Source: Mermis nigrescens (lineage: Eukaryota > Nematoda > Enoplea > Mermithida > Mermithidae). From it: DNA of 64,000 nt. The position numbers and the translations under genes were made by a program. The notes under the pieces are model-generated. The model had not been told where the DNA came from. It saw nothing but the letters and a program-made list of their open reading frames with translations, and ran no database searches. The DNA lies in assembly GCA_036768485.1 (NCBI GenBank), contig JAVLUZ010000270.1, positions 620,001 to 684,000 of the forward strand, in the 5' to 3' direction. Shown one piece after another: positions 31,220-46,200 of this stretch. Numbering within the stretch: the first letter of the stretch is position 1; every line of letters begins with the position of its first letter.

Positions 31220-34200
31220 GTAAGGATAATGCACCTGACAGGAATGTCAAGGAGATTGGAGGCATAGATGCATGTCATGGCCGGTCTTGACGGGTCGGCT
31301 GCTGAAAGTAGTGGGGTTTAAGAGAGCTTCTTTGACCCAAAATGACCTCATTGTGCAGAAAAGCTTAAGATAATTCTCTTATAATTTTTAGTATTAATTC
31401 ACAGTTTATTATCTATTTCAAGCACTTTGTGGACAAAATTTTTCCCTTCCACTGGCCTCATTTTTCTTAGGAAATGGACCATTTATTTATTCTGGGAGTC
31501 TAGACCATAGATGCACAACATGACCGATCTGAGGGGTCAAGAATTGAGTTTTTGGGCTAAAATGACGGGGGCATAGCCAGCATTTCGCTTCTGCGGAGGG
31601 GGCACACACAAAAATTTTTCAAGATTACTTTGCATTGAATGCTTTGATATGGTGCGGTAACACGTTATGTATAGTAAAACTGAGTTTTTCGATCTTTGGC
31701 AGTGTAGTCTAGCTAATTTATGGGTTTATGACGATCAAAAATACAAAAGCGTAAAGCGGCGCGAAGTGACAAAATTTTTTGATATTTTTACCATTTTCAT
31801 TTAGAATTTACGGCCTTTTTATTCACAAACAGTTAGGAAATTATCAGTGGCGCAATGCACCAAGAAGTTAAGTCATTTTTTACCGCCCTTTAGATTTTGT
31901 AGCTTTGTGAATTTTGCATAGCCTGACAGAGCAGAAAACTATCAAATTTGTATAATACAATTTCGCCATAATGCGATAAGTTCAGGTTTCTAACAGGAAA
32001 ACTGCGCATTGCTAACTTAGTATGAAGCACTAGAATATTTTGACTTGTTTAGGCACTTAAACGCAATGCTGAGCTTTACAAAGAGCAATAACAGTAAGCG
32101 GCGGCACTATGAGCCGAAAATTTTTTGCTCTATAGATTCAATTTATACCATTTAAATCAAGCAGAACAGACAAACGAATTCCGACGCGAAACGCTGGAAA
32201 TTTTTAGAAATTCCTAATCCTTCTACCTTTTCTGTCCTTCCAAAAATCTTTGTACACATGCTACGAGATTTTACGGATAGGCGGGGGGTCTGCGATGGGG
32301 CGCTCCAGCAGGGTCCGGAGCAAAGCCCCGGGAATTTTTTGTCAAAAAAGCGCTTTAATGTTAAATAGTAAGCTTAGTATTTTCGCAAAATCGGCCGAAT
32401 TTTGGTCCTGAATTAAGCGCAAAAACAGTTAAAATTGATCAACTCCTACCTTGCACCAGAACTTCTGAGCTGGAATGCGTCTTTCGACCTTTGCTACGTA
32501 TATAGTGCAGCAGCGGGTCGCTGCCAATAAGGTGTAAAAAGATCTATCAATGAAAATTTTGTTCTTACCGTTTTCAGGCCCATTTGTGGCCTTCTTATTA
32601 ACAAGATGTAGTTGAAACAGAAAATGCACAAAAACAAGAAAATTTGGACATTGCTTTCAGTTAAAGTAGGAGTGTGCAGACGTTTCCTGGTGATTGACCT
32701 CCACAGAATGGCATCTGACCTCCCGCAAAATGGCTGCGACCATAGGTGGGCAGCACCAAAATTCTGGTGGGGTGCAAGAGTTCTCAAAGGTAAAAAATGG
32801 TCTTAAAATGGTGGTATGGCGAAAAAACACCATTTTTTTAACGTTTCTCATTGAGAACAGAACTATCCATTGGCATCAAAAGATTGAGGAAAAAAATTTT
32901 TTCAAAAATTGAATTCTGAGGAATATTTTGGTTTTTTTGGGGGAGGGCTATTCGGCCTTCTGGGGGTTGCATACCCCCACGCCTAGGTGTGGCTGCGACT
33001 CCCCTAGAATTATTGATTCTATGTAAAAAATGTAAAAAGTGTGCCTTTTTAAGCGTTTTTAGCCCATTTTTAGCTCAAAAATCTCAAATTTCCGGCGCTT
33101 CGCTTCATACACACATTTTTTGACCATGTTTTGTTCAATTTATTCGATTTTTCAAATTTTTTCGAATTTTTTAAATGTTTTTATGTTCTAGAAAGAACAA
33201 GCATTGTCTGAAACGTCAGAAAACCGTGTTTTTGACGTGTACCCATCGTTTTTAGCTTAAAAAAGGTACTTCTTAAGAAAATTTTTGGGCCTGACCCCAG
33301 AATTCCCATGCTGCACGTGTATGAGTATGTGTCCTTGTAAAGGCAAACAAAGCAGTGATTAGACAAACTGGTACGTAGTCATTTTCGCTGTTTTACTATT
33401 ATGCTCAACAAACATCCGCAGTTTCATTCAACGAACAAATAATGGGTTAAATCAGTAAAGTGATGTGAAGCGCTGGATCATTTTAGCCATGTAACTCAAG
33501 TCTTTAAACTTATTGGATCTACAGTACATATATAACAATAAATAATAATGACTTGTCGCTAAGCGCTGGAAAATTTCCACGTTTTTGCCATTTTAAACTC
33601 AATTGTCTTGACACAATTATTGCACCAGAAAAATCAATAGAATTTCCGAAAAATTTCGGTGGCATGTTTCCCCTGTGCCTCCTCTGGCTATGCCATTGTA
33701 GAATGACCTCAAAACTGGTATAAGCGCTAAATAGCTTTAAAACTACAATAATACGCAGTTTATGGTCAATTTGAGGCATTTTAAAGAAAATTGTCAATTT
33801 GCATCCGTTTTTTGTCTTCATGTTGCCTCATTTTCCCGAGAAAATTTTCCATTTTTTCTTGCCTGGGGGTCTAGACCCTCCAAACCCCCAACACTTGCAT
33901 GTCTGTTCTAGACGTCCTATTCTTCTATGTGCACGCATGATTGAAGGTCCGGACTACCAAAAGGACAAAGGGAAAAATGTTTTGACCAAAACAAGTCAAA
34001 ATTAAGGTCAAAAACAGGCAAAAATCAGAACTTTATTGCAAAAGTGCTTGAAATCAAAACCGGCCATGTTGTGCGTTTCATTCATGCGTATAACTACTTT
34101 TTTTATCATAATTCAGGATCACGGTTTTTTTTGTATTCGGCAAAGATTTTCCGCGATGTACAAAGACTTTTGGGGACCGTCTTTGTACACGTACAAAGAT

Positions 34201-37200
34201 TTATCGCAAGACAAAAACTGCAAAAAAGGTTCGAAATTCGCAAAAATTCTCGGCGCTCAACGCCTAAATGAGCAATTGTGTGTTCTATATATCTTTATAA
34301 TTCCAGAAATTGCATTTTGAAAGGAAAAATGCCAAATTTTTTGGCGCTTCGCGCCGTTTTGAGACGATTATTACTGATTTTTGCCCTCAGAAACCTAGAA
34401 ATTGCTAAAATACGTAACCAAAGGTCGAACAACTCTGTTTTTGCCACACTAAAATCGCTACTGTACGATATTATAGTACCCAAAAATTTGTGTGTACGAA
34501 ATGTACAAAGACTTTTTAGGGACCATCTTTGTACATGTACAAATGGACCTTGTACAAAAAAAACACTGTTCAGGATTGGCAGTCAATTATTTAGAAGCTT
34601 AAAACCGAAAAGACTATAATGAATTGAAAGCGTCACCAGCATGTTCGTCAGTCCCACAGACATGACCTGAAGTGTTTTTGGGGGTCTAGTCCAGACCATA
34701 CATGTACAGCATGAGAATTCGGGGGGAGTAGTCAGCCTTAAAATATTTAAAAAAATGGCTTTTTTAGGCTAAATATGGTGTAGTACCAACGTTGCCACCG
34801 GGAAACCCAATATTGCCATCACGGCTACTAAGATTGCCACCGAACTAACATTGCCACCGTCACAACATCGCCACCAGTCCCAACCTTGCCACTGCAAGTC
34901 CCAACATCGCCACTGCAAGTCCTAACATTACCACCAGTAGGCCCAACCAGGCATGCACGTGAAGGGTTCGGGAGTCCACATCCTCAGAATGGGAAATGGA
35001 ATATTTCTGGAGAAAATGAGGCAAAATGAAGGCTAAAAATGGATGAAAATTACAGAATTCTGCAAAAGTGCTTTAAATTGACCTGAAACTGTGACAATGT
35101 AGTTTTAACGTCATCTTAAGGCCTAAACCAGTTTCTGATGTCATTTTGACTCCCGAAAACATGCTCAATTTTTGACACCCCCAGATCAACTGACCACCCA
35201 GATCGGCCATGCTCTGCATCTATGGTCCCAACATTATCAGTCAGTCCGAAGATTGCCACCGCGAGTCCTAACATCGCGCCACAACAAGTCGTGGCATACA
35301 ATCACACATGGGCGTTAAGGGAAGGGGTAGATCTCTGTGAAATCTAAACTCGCCTTAATCCGGCAGATATACCAAAATTATATTTTCAGCGTTTTTCCGC
35401 GATCTCTGCCCCATCAGATCCCATTCCAGAATTCAATTGCTGCCCGCGCACACATCCACGTGTACTACATAACGTACGCATTCGTTAAAAACATTTATCT
35501 CATTTTCATAGACAATCATGCTCATGGCTGAGTTCGTCAGCGCGGGATGAAATCGAGAATCTGCGGTCAGAGTGGGGCGAAATTCTCAATTTTTTCCATA
35601 TTTGTGTTTGCAGAATTTCGGGAGAGGATCTGATGGGGCGCCAATCGCAAGAAAAACGCCAAAAATACAATTCTGGGAGGCATGCCGGATTCTGTGAAAC
35701 TTAGATCTGATGGAGCTTTAAGCCCCCGCCCAACATTTATGTGTGTTTATAGGCCAAGACTCGTGGTGACAATGTTAGGACTCAAAGTGGCAATTTCGGG
35801 ACTGGTGGCAGTGTTGGGTGGGACTGGTGGCGATGTTGGGATGGTGGCAATTATGGGGCTGGTGGTGCAATGTTGGGACGACATAGAAATGATGGACACA
35901 CACACACGCGCGCGCGCCCGCACACACACACACACACACAACAGAAACACTTTTTTGTTTGTTTCTGACAATGTTTGTTCTTTCTAGAACAGGAGCAAAA
36001 ACTTTTTGAAAAATATGAGAAAAGTCGAGTAAATTGCACAAATAGTCAAAAAATGAGTATGTAGCGCGAAATACCCATAATTTGACTCACACGCGCGCGC
36101 ACGCTTTTTACACTTTTCAAATTATATTTATTCGGAAAATCGACAATTTAGGGGGTCACAGTCATTTAGTCACAATCATTTAGCGGGTCATTAGGCACTC
36201 TGGATATCAGAGCCCCCAAACATACATGTAACAGGGGGATGGAGGGGACCCCCCAAAAGTCGGACGTCGCCCATCCCCTCCCAAAGCCAGAAAAGTTTTG
36301 CTCTACCCGATTTTTGAAAAAAATCGAATTTTTTGGCTGTTTTTAGGCGTTTTTTGGCCGTTTTTGACCAAAAATTGGAGGTCATTTACTCCACTCCCCC
36401 TAAAATGGCCTGGACCCTCAAAATTTCGATCTCTTACATGTATGCCCCCAAGCCTCCTAAGAATACTTATAATGTAGACTCCAGAATGGAAAAATGGGAG
36501 ATTTTCTAGGGGAAAATTAGCAAAAGACAGTGAAAAATTGATAACAATCCGAAATTTTCTTCGAAATTGCTTGAAATTCAACCATAAACTGTGGACTAAC
36601 ATAGTTTTTACTCTAATTCAACATTTATACTAGTTTTTGAGATCATTTTGGCCCAAAAAAGCTTAACTAATTGACCTCCCAGACTGGTCATTATGTGCAT
36701 CTATCTATGGTCCTCCTATCTCAAAATGCGTTGATAGCTCAGAAGTAAAGTCTGCCTTTTGTTTAAGCCCTAAACTTGCGTATCGGATTTTAATTTAGCG
36801 ATATTTTTATCAAGTTCGATATTTTGCCAATATAGAGAAGAGAGAATGTAGGAAGATAGGCCGTATCGAGCATTCGGCCATGGGGGGCGGACCCAACATA
36901 AATTACTCTATATATCTCGCGAAATTCGTCGGAATATCGCGCAAAAAACGCATTTTTCGACGTTTTTCGACATGCTCTATCCATTGGGATCATAAAATTC
37001 AGACTTTTCGGAAAAATTTTTTCTCATTCAAAAGGATATGAAAAGTATCGATTTTCTGTCCACGCTTGAGCCAAAATTATAAAAAAAATATTTCGCGTCT
37101 GGCGCGAAGCCCCAAAAATCTGACGATTTGACGAAAAGGGCATACGACTTTTCCATCTTTCTGTACATTATCTTAGCTTTCAAAAATTTTCCCGGTCAAG

Positions 37201-40200
37201 GGGGGAGCCGCCGCCCCTTCCCTCCTCCCCTTAAATACGGTCCCGTAGGAAGATATACATTCAAATATCTTAAATTTCGTCATTTAAGAATTGCTTTCAA
37301 CGAGCGAGCCCATCAGTTAAGTTACTGACATAGCTTATCCAAAAGCTTACCCAAAAGGACAAAATGCTTACCCAAAAGGACAGAATGAAAGTTTTCTTGT
37401 ACAAAAAGGCAAAATCTATGTCAGAAACAAAAAAATCTAAACTCAATATGAATCTGAAAGTGATAATTAGGAGAGTTTTTGATGCTATCTTAACGTTTGT
37501 AGTAATTCGGCTGTCCACTTTAGGCCTAAAAAGCTCTCTGGCTAAACCCGATCGGTTTTACTGTGCACCTATGGTCAAGCCTAGCCATGATAAATGAGGC
37601 TAGAAAGTTCATAGATCCCAGGGAGGAGGGGGCTACACAGCGGTCCTTAGTCGATTGCCCCCGCGGAAGGGCCAACCGGTATTGAAGCATAGCCGATCTG
37701 TTGGGTCAACCGGCCTGGGGGTGTCAAGAATTGAGCTTTTTTTGGGCCAAAATGACCTCAAAAACGGGTTAGTCAATTCAAAGTACTTTTAAAGAAAATT
37801 TTAAATTCATACATTTTGCCTTCATTTTTCATTTTCCCGAGAAAATATTCAATTTCCTCATTCTGGGTGGTCTAGACTCCGAACACCCATGTGCATGTCT
37901 GGGCAGGAACCGGTTTTTCATATCACTATTTGACTATCCGGTGCTCTCAGAACCCGCTACTTTCGTTCATGAGCACTATCGGTCGCTCAGTGTGTTCGGT
38001 GTAAGTCTCACGGATCAGGCACAATGTCTTTTAAGAATGCAATTTTTTTTACCTAAAAGTATTCCCACTATTGTGTCGCATGGAACCGTTAATAAATTTT
38101 CAATTCGCTTAATTTCCATTTAATCGGACAGCTTGAATGCGGGGCTCTTAAAAAGGATTTTCTAAAAGTATTTGCGACTTGCGCGACCACCTCCTTGGCG
38201 CCCTTCTATAAGCGCCCGCGTTTAAAAAGGTTCAATTCTGACCTGTTATTTTCAAGAATATTGTAGGCTGCGCCCCTTAATTTTGACTTTTGACTATTTT
38301 GACAGTCAGATCGTTTTAAGCGATTCGTCGAGCAGGCGACGCATATGTAATAAGTTCTCGTGAAATGCAGAGAAATATATTTTTGACACAAACATTCGTT
38401 ATGCGCATATGTGTAGGGTTAATGTTTTATTATGCTCGACTGGTCCCATACTAAAATTGGCTTTTCAGATTTGTGTCACAGTTATCCATGTACCACGTCT
38501 TCTCCAAATCGACGACCTCGCGTCCTAATGAATCTATTCGTTTTGACCAGACCAGAAGTATTTTTGCTGAGAAAAAGATTTAGCACGGTCGAGAAAATTT
38601 TGACACCATAGGTTAATGGGCGTTAAGTATATCAATCTAAATTGCTGTAGCAACGTAACTGCACTGTTATTATATTACTTTGGTTGCGTGCTCTGCTCGC
38701 CTATTTGTGGACATTTCACTTAAGTTTTCTGGCGAATTCGCGTATGCACATATTAACGCATTAGCATAACCCTAAACCTTTGTATTGACCCAATGACCCC
38801 TGAGGTTCGTGCAGCGACGTTCTTTTCTTACCTTGAGTCTTACTGTAACGATATTGTATTCGAGTGCGTATAAAACTGACCATTCCTGGGGCCACACGTT
38901 ATTCGACCGTGGTGTGGTCTCCTCATCCCCCAAATAATGAGTTGAATGAGTTCCTAATGGCGGCGTGTTTACTTCGAATCTTTGCGATGGGCCTCCTGCA
39001 TAATAATAACCGAGGAGAAATGCGTAGATCCATTAATCGTGAACCGATGTTTCTCACACTTTGCTCACGTTTTCAGAACGACTGCATTTTTGGGAATCTT
39101 CCTTTAGAAATTTGTCTCAGAATCACTCTCCTGAATTTACCAACGTGTTGCACTTATCTTTCTGGGTTCAGCCACACAAAGTGTCCCTTATTGTCGAAAG
39201 CAACGAAGACTCTTTTGAACGTGTCTACTTATGCATCTACATACGTACATCAGTTTAATGGTCAATTTTTTCTTACAACGTTGCGTTTTGTCGTAAAAAA
39301 GCGATTCAAAAATCTGGTCCAGTTTGTACGTATATGCTGGCTGGCGCAACATTGTTCTGCTCAGGTTGAATACTTAACCGAAATAGTTTGAATACTATAT
39401 TCATCCGGCCTATTATTAGCAAATATGGACGACGTTTACTTAATGTTGTTATGTTCATTTGATCCACTCGCCGCGAATTCTTTCCATCAAAATTATAGTT
39501 TATTCAAAACCGGGTCACGTGCATCAATTCATCGATGATTTACTTAATTCAGCCTCTTTTTCATTCTTGCTAGAAACAGAATACCTGCCGTGCATGCTTT
39601 TTTACATTCGCTGTTCATCGCTCTCGTGTTATTTATGTTCGTCACTAATTTAGGCTCCTTCGTGTAAGAATTTATCTCTTGAAAATTCCTTAGAGAATCT
39701 TCGATACCTAAACAGAATGAGGAAACGTTGATTTTTTAAAATGTGTCATCTATGCACTTGATTAAATTAATCGCATAAATTTTGAAATATCGTATTTAGC
39801 TTTCATAGCTATTTTGTGCAGCTGTTGCTAATGGTTTTTCTCGAATTATTTTTATTTGCCTTATATTGCATGTTCTGTATCTTGCTGTTACGTGAAGATA
39901 AGAAATTTTTTGTACTATTTTGTAAGATATACCTGTCGGTGAATTTTATTACAAAAAGTTGCCGGTAAATATTCCTCATCTGACTAAAGTATGACTTAAA
40001 ACTTTGCAGACAAGAAAAAAATAGGGCAAAAATTGGGTGTGCTTATGGTTTCATGACTATTTACGCAAGTGTTATGGCTGCTTATGCAAAGAAATATCGG
40101 TATGGTTCTATGGCTGTTTACGCAAAGAAGTATCTGTATATGTTACGGAAAACCAATATTCACATGTTAGGGTTAAAGGTTAAGGTTCTGTTTTAGTCAT

Positions 40201-43200
40201 ATTGTAATAGCTGATGACATACGGGACTCTGGCTATTGTTTTGACGGAGTTGGATACCCCATCGTAATACCGGGCTTCACTTGCGGTTCAACGCCGCGCG
40301 GCGATCCCACTTCACGTTCCAAATTCAAAAAATAAGTGCATACGTACCTACTGCACAACAATTTTATTCGTGCAAAACAAATAAGTAGGTTTGTATTTGA
40401 CTTTGTTTTATGCTTTTTGCGCTTGTTACTTTTCCCGCAACTAATACTATTATTATTTTTTATTATTATTTCAACTCAACCATGATCCGTCATCACATGC
40501 TGCCTATTTTATAGGCTAAAGTGCGTCGGCGGCGGCTGCGGCCAGTCATACCTAAACTTAAGATGTGTTGTCCATCCTTCCATTCCAACACCAAACTAAC
40601 GGGTGTGTTTTTAGAAAGGCGGATTTTTATGTCCATTACTTTTTCTGTTTCTCTCCATCGCTTCAGTATACGTAACTATACCGAGTATATATAAGTTGTA
40701 ATGAAGTACCAATCGTTACTCGTGTTGCGCGTGTCTACCTGCTCACGATGATGATGATTTTTTCTTCTATTCAAAAACGTCCTATCTTACGCTTTCATGA
40801 TTTTTTATGTTTGTATGTCATAATGTTGTTAGGATGGTTCGCAATATGCGAAACGTACTGTATTATATTATTTATGTTTCGAAAATTCTTTTTTTCTGCT
40901 CGGTAAATTCAGTTGACTTTAAACACTCGCCAGTATAACATTTATTATTATGATGCAGAATGCGTAATAACAGTGTGGGCTTTGAAAGCATTTTTACGCC
41001 ATGTACGCGCATAGCTGAATACGTAAGTCGGTACTTTTATTTAATAATATACTCTTTCCGACCATTTCTTAAGCTGCGTTATTTTTTAAAAATTGATTTA
41101 TTCGAAAAATGTGCATTTGTCCAGGCGTATAATTTGAGTGCATTTCGAGCCCGATAACGACCGCCGTCTTGCGGATGATGGTAATGGACAAAAAAGCAGC
41201 TGATGATTTAATACATTTGTTAAAATGATCTAAATCGGCGCCATCCGCTTTCATATCACTTTGTTTGAAATTTGCGCTTATTAATCTAGCTGCGGCGATT
41301 AAATTCCAACAAAAGCAGCTTTAGCTTGTTCTTCTTGCAGCATTTTACGGAATGCACATGGCCTCTTCTTCATCGGCGGCGAACGCGTCGAATTATAACG
41401 ACGGTGGAATGCCCGGATCGAATGTTAGCGGCAGCCCGACGACGCTGAACGCCGCCAGCAGGCAGTCGAGGGATCAATCTGCGGGCGCCGCGGCGAAAAA
41501 CGACCACAGGTGACACTCGACTGGCACCTTCGCTTAGTAGGAGGGGGTTCTTGGGGCCTATATGTACGTTCAATACTTTATCGACTAATTTCTGATGACA
41601 TTTGCGCAGTTAGATTTTGAGAGTCTTCGAGGCACACATAGACAAAGGTCAGTCTCCCCATTAATATGAGCTGCCCAGTTTACTGGTTGGTTGTTACTTT
41701 TACAGAGCGGTTGTTGAGGTGGTTGTGATTTGTCATTGATTATTAGTAGGATAGTTCTTGTTTGATTGGTTTAGTTGAATTTCAGATCATTTCTATGTAT
41801 TTTCTCTAGTTGATTGACTGGTTAGTTGATTTTAGAGTCATTTTTGTGTATTTCTATCATTTTTCTTCGATTTGTTTGGCAATCTGCAAAATTTTTTGTT
41901 GATACTGGCAGTTCTGTCCAGTGGCGGATCCAGGATTTTCCTGAGAGGGAGGGGCGGAACCCTGACTTGGGCGGAAAAATTAGCCGTTTTAACCCGAAAA
42001 TTGCTAAAAATCGCTCAAAAATTGTTAATTTTGCGCACTATTTTGAGCCAATGGGGGAGGCCCCCCGCCCCCTAAATCCGCCCCTGGTTCTGTCCATTGA
42101 TGCCGACCCAGCCTTATTGATATCGAATTGGATGAAGTTGTCCATGTATGCTCCGAGCCGAGGTACTGTGGTCTGAATAAGTCTTGTCTAAATATTTCGA
42201 AAGTCAACTAAATCGACAGATCGAACGAATTTTTTGAATAAAAATCCCGATCTACTCTGTGCTGCTTTCTGCATGATTCTTAATTTCTCCTCGAGCTCAC
42301 TGCATTTACGTAACTTACAGCCATGGAGCAGAGTTAAAATTGAAATTTCCTTATGGTTCGGCCGGTGATAATTTAGTACGATTTTGTGCCAAATTTTCGT
42401 ATTTATCTGCTTTTGACCCTAATTTTAGACGAGATCTATTCGCCGAGTCAATAAGTATGCAAAATAATAAAAGCATAAACGCGATTAATTTTCTCTAAAA
42501 TATTATTTTTTAATCATTCTTCCGAGGATTAATTCCAAGAGTGCACAACATGGTACGCTTGGGGAGTCAGGCAGGTTTTTGGGGAGGGGTCAGTCTGATA
42601 GCTTCATTTAGCTAATGTGCGCTTGAAATTGATGTTATTTAAGATACAGCGTAGATACACAATCAGGGACCGTAATCTATACGGTGCGGTATGTAAGCTG
42701 GAAAATTTTAAGTGGCATTCTAGCTCGCATCAATGACAACTGACAGCCCATCAAAGAATTCATCAGTCGATGCATATGTTCTTTTCTGTCGATGCATGCG
42801 TTGTTGAACTTATTCCTCAAGCATTCTAGTTTCTGAGCTATCAGTTAAAACCAGATGACCAGAGCAACTTTTCTCTAAAATTTAGCCCGGCTGTCAATGC
42901 AAATGCGATATATACTTAATGATTGACGTAACCAACAGCATGTACCTACCACGCATGGATATATAAGGCTCTGTACAAAATACAAATTCGTTATTGTTTC
43001 CTTATACCTTGAAATAGCGCACAGTACAGTTTGTAATTCAGACAATTTCCGAAAATCTTTTCATTTTTGTCCTTTTTAACTTTGTTTGCCTATTTCGGTC
43101 CGATAAACTTCTCTTTTCTTCTGAATTCGAAATCCGGATCCCCACGCCAAGTAGTTCAGACAATGCTTTTAAGACTCTTCGAACAGTTCTTCATGTGTAC

Positions 43201-46200
43201 TTACAAACGTTCAGTCAATATTCATCGTATTGACGTCTGTTCTTGACTTGCATGTCTTATGATTACCATACCGCAAACTACTACTAAATTACAGATTACG
43301 GTGTGTGTCTTTTTTCTGACTTTACTGTAATTACAAAGAGTTAAAAGAATAAATTCTTTACCTTCAAAATATTTTCAGAATCCTTCTCCAATTTTATCAG
43401 TTCCTCAGTTAATGTATGTAGAAACGTTAAGCGACTTACGAGTGAACATTATACATGATCTGGGGTGGTAAGGGTGGTTTGGGAAGTTTTCACCCCCGGA
43501 AAGGTCTTCACCCCTAACCCCCAAAAATTTTTTCCTAACCCCAAAATTTCTAACCCCAAAAAATTTTTCACCACACCTAGAATTCGCGACTTTCGAAAAG
43601 TTTTCTAAAAATTCGTGAATAATGTGCTGTTTCAGCGTTTCTCGCTATCTGTTTGGTCAAAAAAGTCAAATTTTGGGCGCTTCGGGCCATATACTCATTT
43701 GTTAACTGTATTTTCTTCAATTTATTCGAATATTTTTGATTTGTTCATAAATTCTTTGTTTCTATGCGCTAGAAATATAGAGCGTTGTCAGAAACGACGA
43801 ACCGGAAAACGATGTTTTTGACGCGTATCCGCCAGTTTTGAGCCCAAAAAAGGTCTTTTAAATCCCCCTCAGAATTCTCATGCTTTGCATGTCTGGTTAA
43901 CATGGGAAACAGTGAACACGTAATTTATTTGTTAATGCTCCGATGGAAGTTCGTATGATTGGCAGCCAAAAATATTCAGTCTTTTTAGATGTTAAATATT
44001 TTTCAAAGCAACGTGAAGTAGAAAATCGCTTACTCGTTCGTGGCGAGATATAATGATGAAAAGTGATTCATCTGGCCTGGCTATATATTCTGGATAATAA
44101 AGTGGCACCTATGTAACTTTGAAAAACAAAACCATTGTTTTCTCAGCTTGTAAATATTTAAAGCTATTTTTTCTTTGTTTTATTAGCTTCATGTGACATA
44201 GCTACGTAATCTTCAAAATATATCCAGTAACAGACACCTGTTTATGCGATTAATATTCTTTGACTATGATTGATTATCGCATTTTGCGTTCGCTAGTTAC
44301 GAGGGCACTTGCTGAATTTAATAATATGGACCCGTGAATCGTTTTGCAAAACAAATATTGAAATAGCAGATTTTTCACTATTGGGCAGCTGAAACGGCGC
44401 AATAAAATATCGTAATTACTGAGAAAGTGAAATTATCATAATTCATAAAATAATATCGATACGAATGCCGCACTGATATGTCACTATTGGATAACTAGTT
44501 TGATGAAAATTCTATAATCTGACGTCTGACGTTTTGCATGGTTGAATGTGAGTTGAGTCCTTACTCTTTCTTGATTTTGTTAAAACTATCTTATGCGTCT
44601 GCTAAGGCGGGATTGTTGCCTGTGGTTAAATTACTCCAATGTGAACGAACAAGCACCGCTTTGAATACTTCCAATATTCAAATAATCTATGCAATGCTTT
44701 TTTATCTTTCATTCGCTTCCGCTTGCTCGTCGATTAGTAATTAAAAAATTGATTTATCGAGTTTTTACTGGCCGGCTTTTTGTGCACAGCCTTTTTCTGG
44801 GTTCAATATGTTGATGATCAACCTTTACTTTCGCGCATTTCTTGAAGTCATTGATCTATTCATGATAATTTTTGGGTTTTTGAATCTTATTGTTTCGGTA
44901 ATTTTTATGTAGCGTTCTTTTGACAATCTGCGGATGGCTCCTGCTTACATATCTTTTTACTCGTCGTTCTTCATTAGTAGCCTATTCCTTGCTTTATATA
45001 CAGCATTATAATACGAGTAGTTTTGATTATTTCAGAAATTCATTCACGAATTCAGCTGCTCAGTTTGCCAATAGTGCTATGTGGTATCAATTACCGGCTC
45101 AATTTCCGTATCCGTGCTTGCCATATCCCTTCTATGGAATGCCTCCAAATTACGCAGAAGCTTTACGACAGACAATGTCGCAGACACAAAGTAGTCAATT
45201 GTTTTCTTAAATGATTAAAGATTCATTGATTAGATTAGTGTTCATAGATTGTTCCAGTAAGAACCCCATTGTATTTTATAGTCTTTAAACGATATTGCTA
45301 TGCGAAGACAACGTAAGCTTGAGAGTATGGACGAATAGTTTTATTTAAATTTTCAATTTTTCCTCCGCATTATTTAATTTTCTATACCAACAGTAGAAAA
45401 AAATGATTATGTAGCAATGAAGGTTTTTTTATAAAGGTTTTAAAAAGTTTAAAACGCTAGAAAGCGGTTATACAAATGACCAGAAAGTTGAATATTTTAT
45501 GAGAAAATAATGTGCTAGGATTTTTTAGGCAATTTTCTGCTACTATCTGAGATTCAAATTTATGCTTACCTACTGAAAAGTTGCATGTAAGTCTGCCTTG
45601 TTGCGTTTATTCAACAGGTGAAGCTGCAACTGCTGGTGACAAGACTGCTGTAGATTCGCTTCTGAACCCAGAAGGTAATGCGCAGGCAATCTTAGTTGTC
45701 CGGACATGCACGTGAGGGGGGGGTTCGGGGGGTCGTGAACCTCCCCCAGAACGGAAATTTTTTGGGTTAATGAGGCAAAATGAAGACCAAAAACGGATGA
45801 AAATGGAGATTTTTTGAGGTCATTTTGGTCCAAAAAAGCTAAATTTTTGACCCCCTTCCAGACCGGCTGACCCCCCAGGTCAGCCATGCTGTGCACCTAT
45901 GGTCCTGCCTGACCCCCAGAATGGGAAAATGGGAAGTTTTTTTGGGGCAAAATGAGGCAAAATGAAGGCCAAAAATAGATGAAAAATGAAATACTTTAAA
46001 AGTGTCTCAAATTGACCAGGAACTGTATAATAACGTAGTTTTAATACTATTTTAGCGCTTATACCAGTTTTCGAGCTCATTTAGGCCCAAAAAAGCTCAA
46101 TTCTTGACCCGCCTGCCCCCAGACCGCCTAACCTCATAGATCGGCCACACTGTGCACCTATGTTTGTGTCTATTGAATCAGCTTTATTTACCTATGTAAT

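Noticed and set aside
38864..39391. 175-codon open frame on the + strand
   Set aside because: No recognisable domain, low Cys/His order, codon use like intron DNA and no splice signals in phase with Gli/Ci; likely chance.
45036..45210. Independent small gene ending at TAA 45208
   Set aside because: Phase in and out matches the Gli/Ci chain and no start codon context lies upstream; treated as exon 3 with possible read-through isoform.
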